This document shows, piece after piece, positions 63,542-64,000 of a DNA stretch of 64,000 nucleotides (within the stretch, counting starts at the first letter, position 1; the number at the start of each line of letters is the position of its first letter). The position numbers and the translations under genes were made by a program. The notes below the pieces were generated by a model. The model was not told where the DNA came from and searched no databases. It worked only from the letters and a program-made list of their open reading frames with translations. The stretch is taken from positions 2,457,027 to 2,521,026 of the forward strand of contig NZ_CP025096.1 of assembly GCF_002831565.1 (NCBI RefSeq), given 5' to 3'. Source of the DNA: Spirosoma pollinicola. Lineage in GTDB: Bacteria > Bacteroidota > Bacteroidia > Cytophagales > Spirosomataceae.

Positions 63542-64000
63542 TTACGACTCACCGACAGTTGCGTCAAGTACGGATTTGTACTTCTTGGCACTGGCAGCTT
63601 CAGTCGATTGACCGTATTTTTCGATGATTTCGTTATAGGCTTCGATTGCCTTATCGTTCTGTTTCGCCTGCTCGTAGGCAACCGCTAACTTTAGCAGGTA
63701 GCCGGGCGTAAAGAATTTGTTCGATTTATAATCAGCCGCTTTACGGTAGTAATCGGCAGCTTCGTCAAAGCTTTTCTTCTCCATGTAGGCATCGCCGGTT
63801 AGCGCATATGCACGCGCCTGTACCAGCAAGTCAGAAGAGCTGAAGCTTTTAAGGTGGTCGATGGCTTCGTCGTATTTGCCTTCTTTCAGAAGACCAACAC
63901 CAGCATAAAATTCGGCCAGATTACCGCCGGGGGTTGAGCCGTAGTTATCAGCAACCGCAAGCAGGCCAGGGTTTCTGCCATCGCCGTTAAGCGCTTTTTT
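63542..64000 (-). CDS. Tetratricopeptide-repeat protein, partial (start beyond the window)
   Basis: At least 152 residues, continuing past position 64000. TPR units are visible as AEFYAGVGLLKEGKYDEAIDHL, ALTGDAYMEKKSFDEAADYY and LKLAVAYEQAKQNDKAIEAYNEIIEKYG. In this phylum such C-terminal repeats are found in exported, inner-membrane-anchored proteins of unknown role, but the missing N-terminus leaves location open. A TTG inside (63829) has been mistaken for a start; the frame is open through it. Confidence 0.85.
   Translation of the reverse strand, partial: KKALNGDGRNPGLLAVADNYGSTPGGNLAEFYAGVGLLKEGKYDEAIDHLKSFSSSDLLVQARAYALTGDAYMEKKSFDEAADYYRKAADYKSNKFFTPGYLLKLAVAYEQAKQNDKAIEAYNEIIEKYGQSTEAASAKKYKSVLDATVGES

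Noticed and set aside
1-64000. CRISPR arrays, tRNAs, insertion sequences or prophage
   Set aside because: No regularly spaced direct repeats, no cloverleaf and no transposase, integrase or Cas gene seen on either strand.

Overview
The window looks like chromosome of a member of the Bacteroidota, order Cytophagales, most like Spirosoma or a close relative. The evidence is a SusC/SusD pair, lipoproteins, an OmpA protein with a PD40 propeller, promoter-like TAnnTTTG elements, few Shine-Dalgarno sequences, and about half G+C. The genus is inferred from protein style, not measured. I see no rRNA, tRNA, CRISPR array, transposase or prophage gene.

Layout. 1-8.2 kb: mostly minus-strand genes for DNA repair and the envelope (Fpg-like glycosylase, lipoprotein, transglutaminase, OmpA protein, UvrD/PcrA helicase, Uma2-like protein), with a coiled-coil membrane protein and a candidate small RNA at 0.97-1.2 kb. 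8.3-10.7 kb: an ECF sigma factor, a probable anti-sigma factor and an exported adhesin-like protein, overlapping or nearly touching. 10.8-27.5 kb: mixed housekeeping and envelope genes: cupin, tpiA, PDZ/aspartyl protease, a PhoR/PhoP-like two-component pair, AI-2E transporter, LON-domain protein, nicotinamidase-like hydrolase, thioredoxin-fold protein, prmA, a 1731-residue exported protein and a CPBP membrane protein.

27.7-51.9 kb is a carbohydrate-utilization region. A minus-strand operon runs susC, susD, an unassigned glycosidase-like protein, a sodium:solute symporter, a GH2 enzyme and an FAD oxidoreductase. A divergent LacI-type regulator is followed by a cytochrome c/propeller lipoprotein, an esterase-like hydrolase and a Tat-exported Gfo/Idh/MocA oxidoreductase. 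A GMC oxidoreductase and a GH42 enzyme lie beyond the operon end. Between susC and lacI sits a perfect 48-bp palindrome made of two TGGGAACATTCCCA-type sites, the obvious candidate operator. I read the region as import, hydrolysis and oxidation of an oligosaccharide whose identity the sequence does not reveal.

52-64 kb: SNF2/SWIM helicase, TrpD2-like protein, lhgO, dps, then minus-strand ribH, aspartate kinase, an MNT/HEPN pair and serS. The HEPN stop codon lies one base before the serS start.

The most unusual property is between the genes. Most gene ends carry a long inverted repeat (arms 12-60 nt, several perfect). Several fall into recurring families: GATT-rich, GAGCGAAA octamers, GACCGTCCCGGTCGG and C-rich. 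Many stems include the stop codons of the flanking genes, three separate the first cistrons of the Sus operon, and one lies inside the reading frame of the 1731-residue protein.
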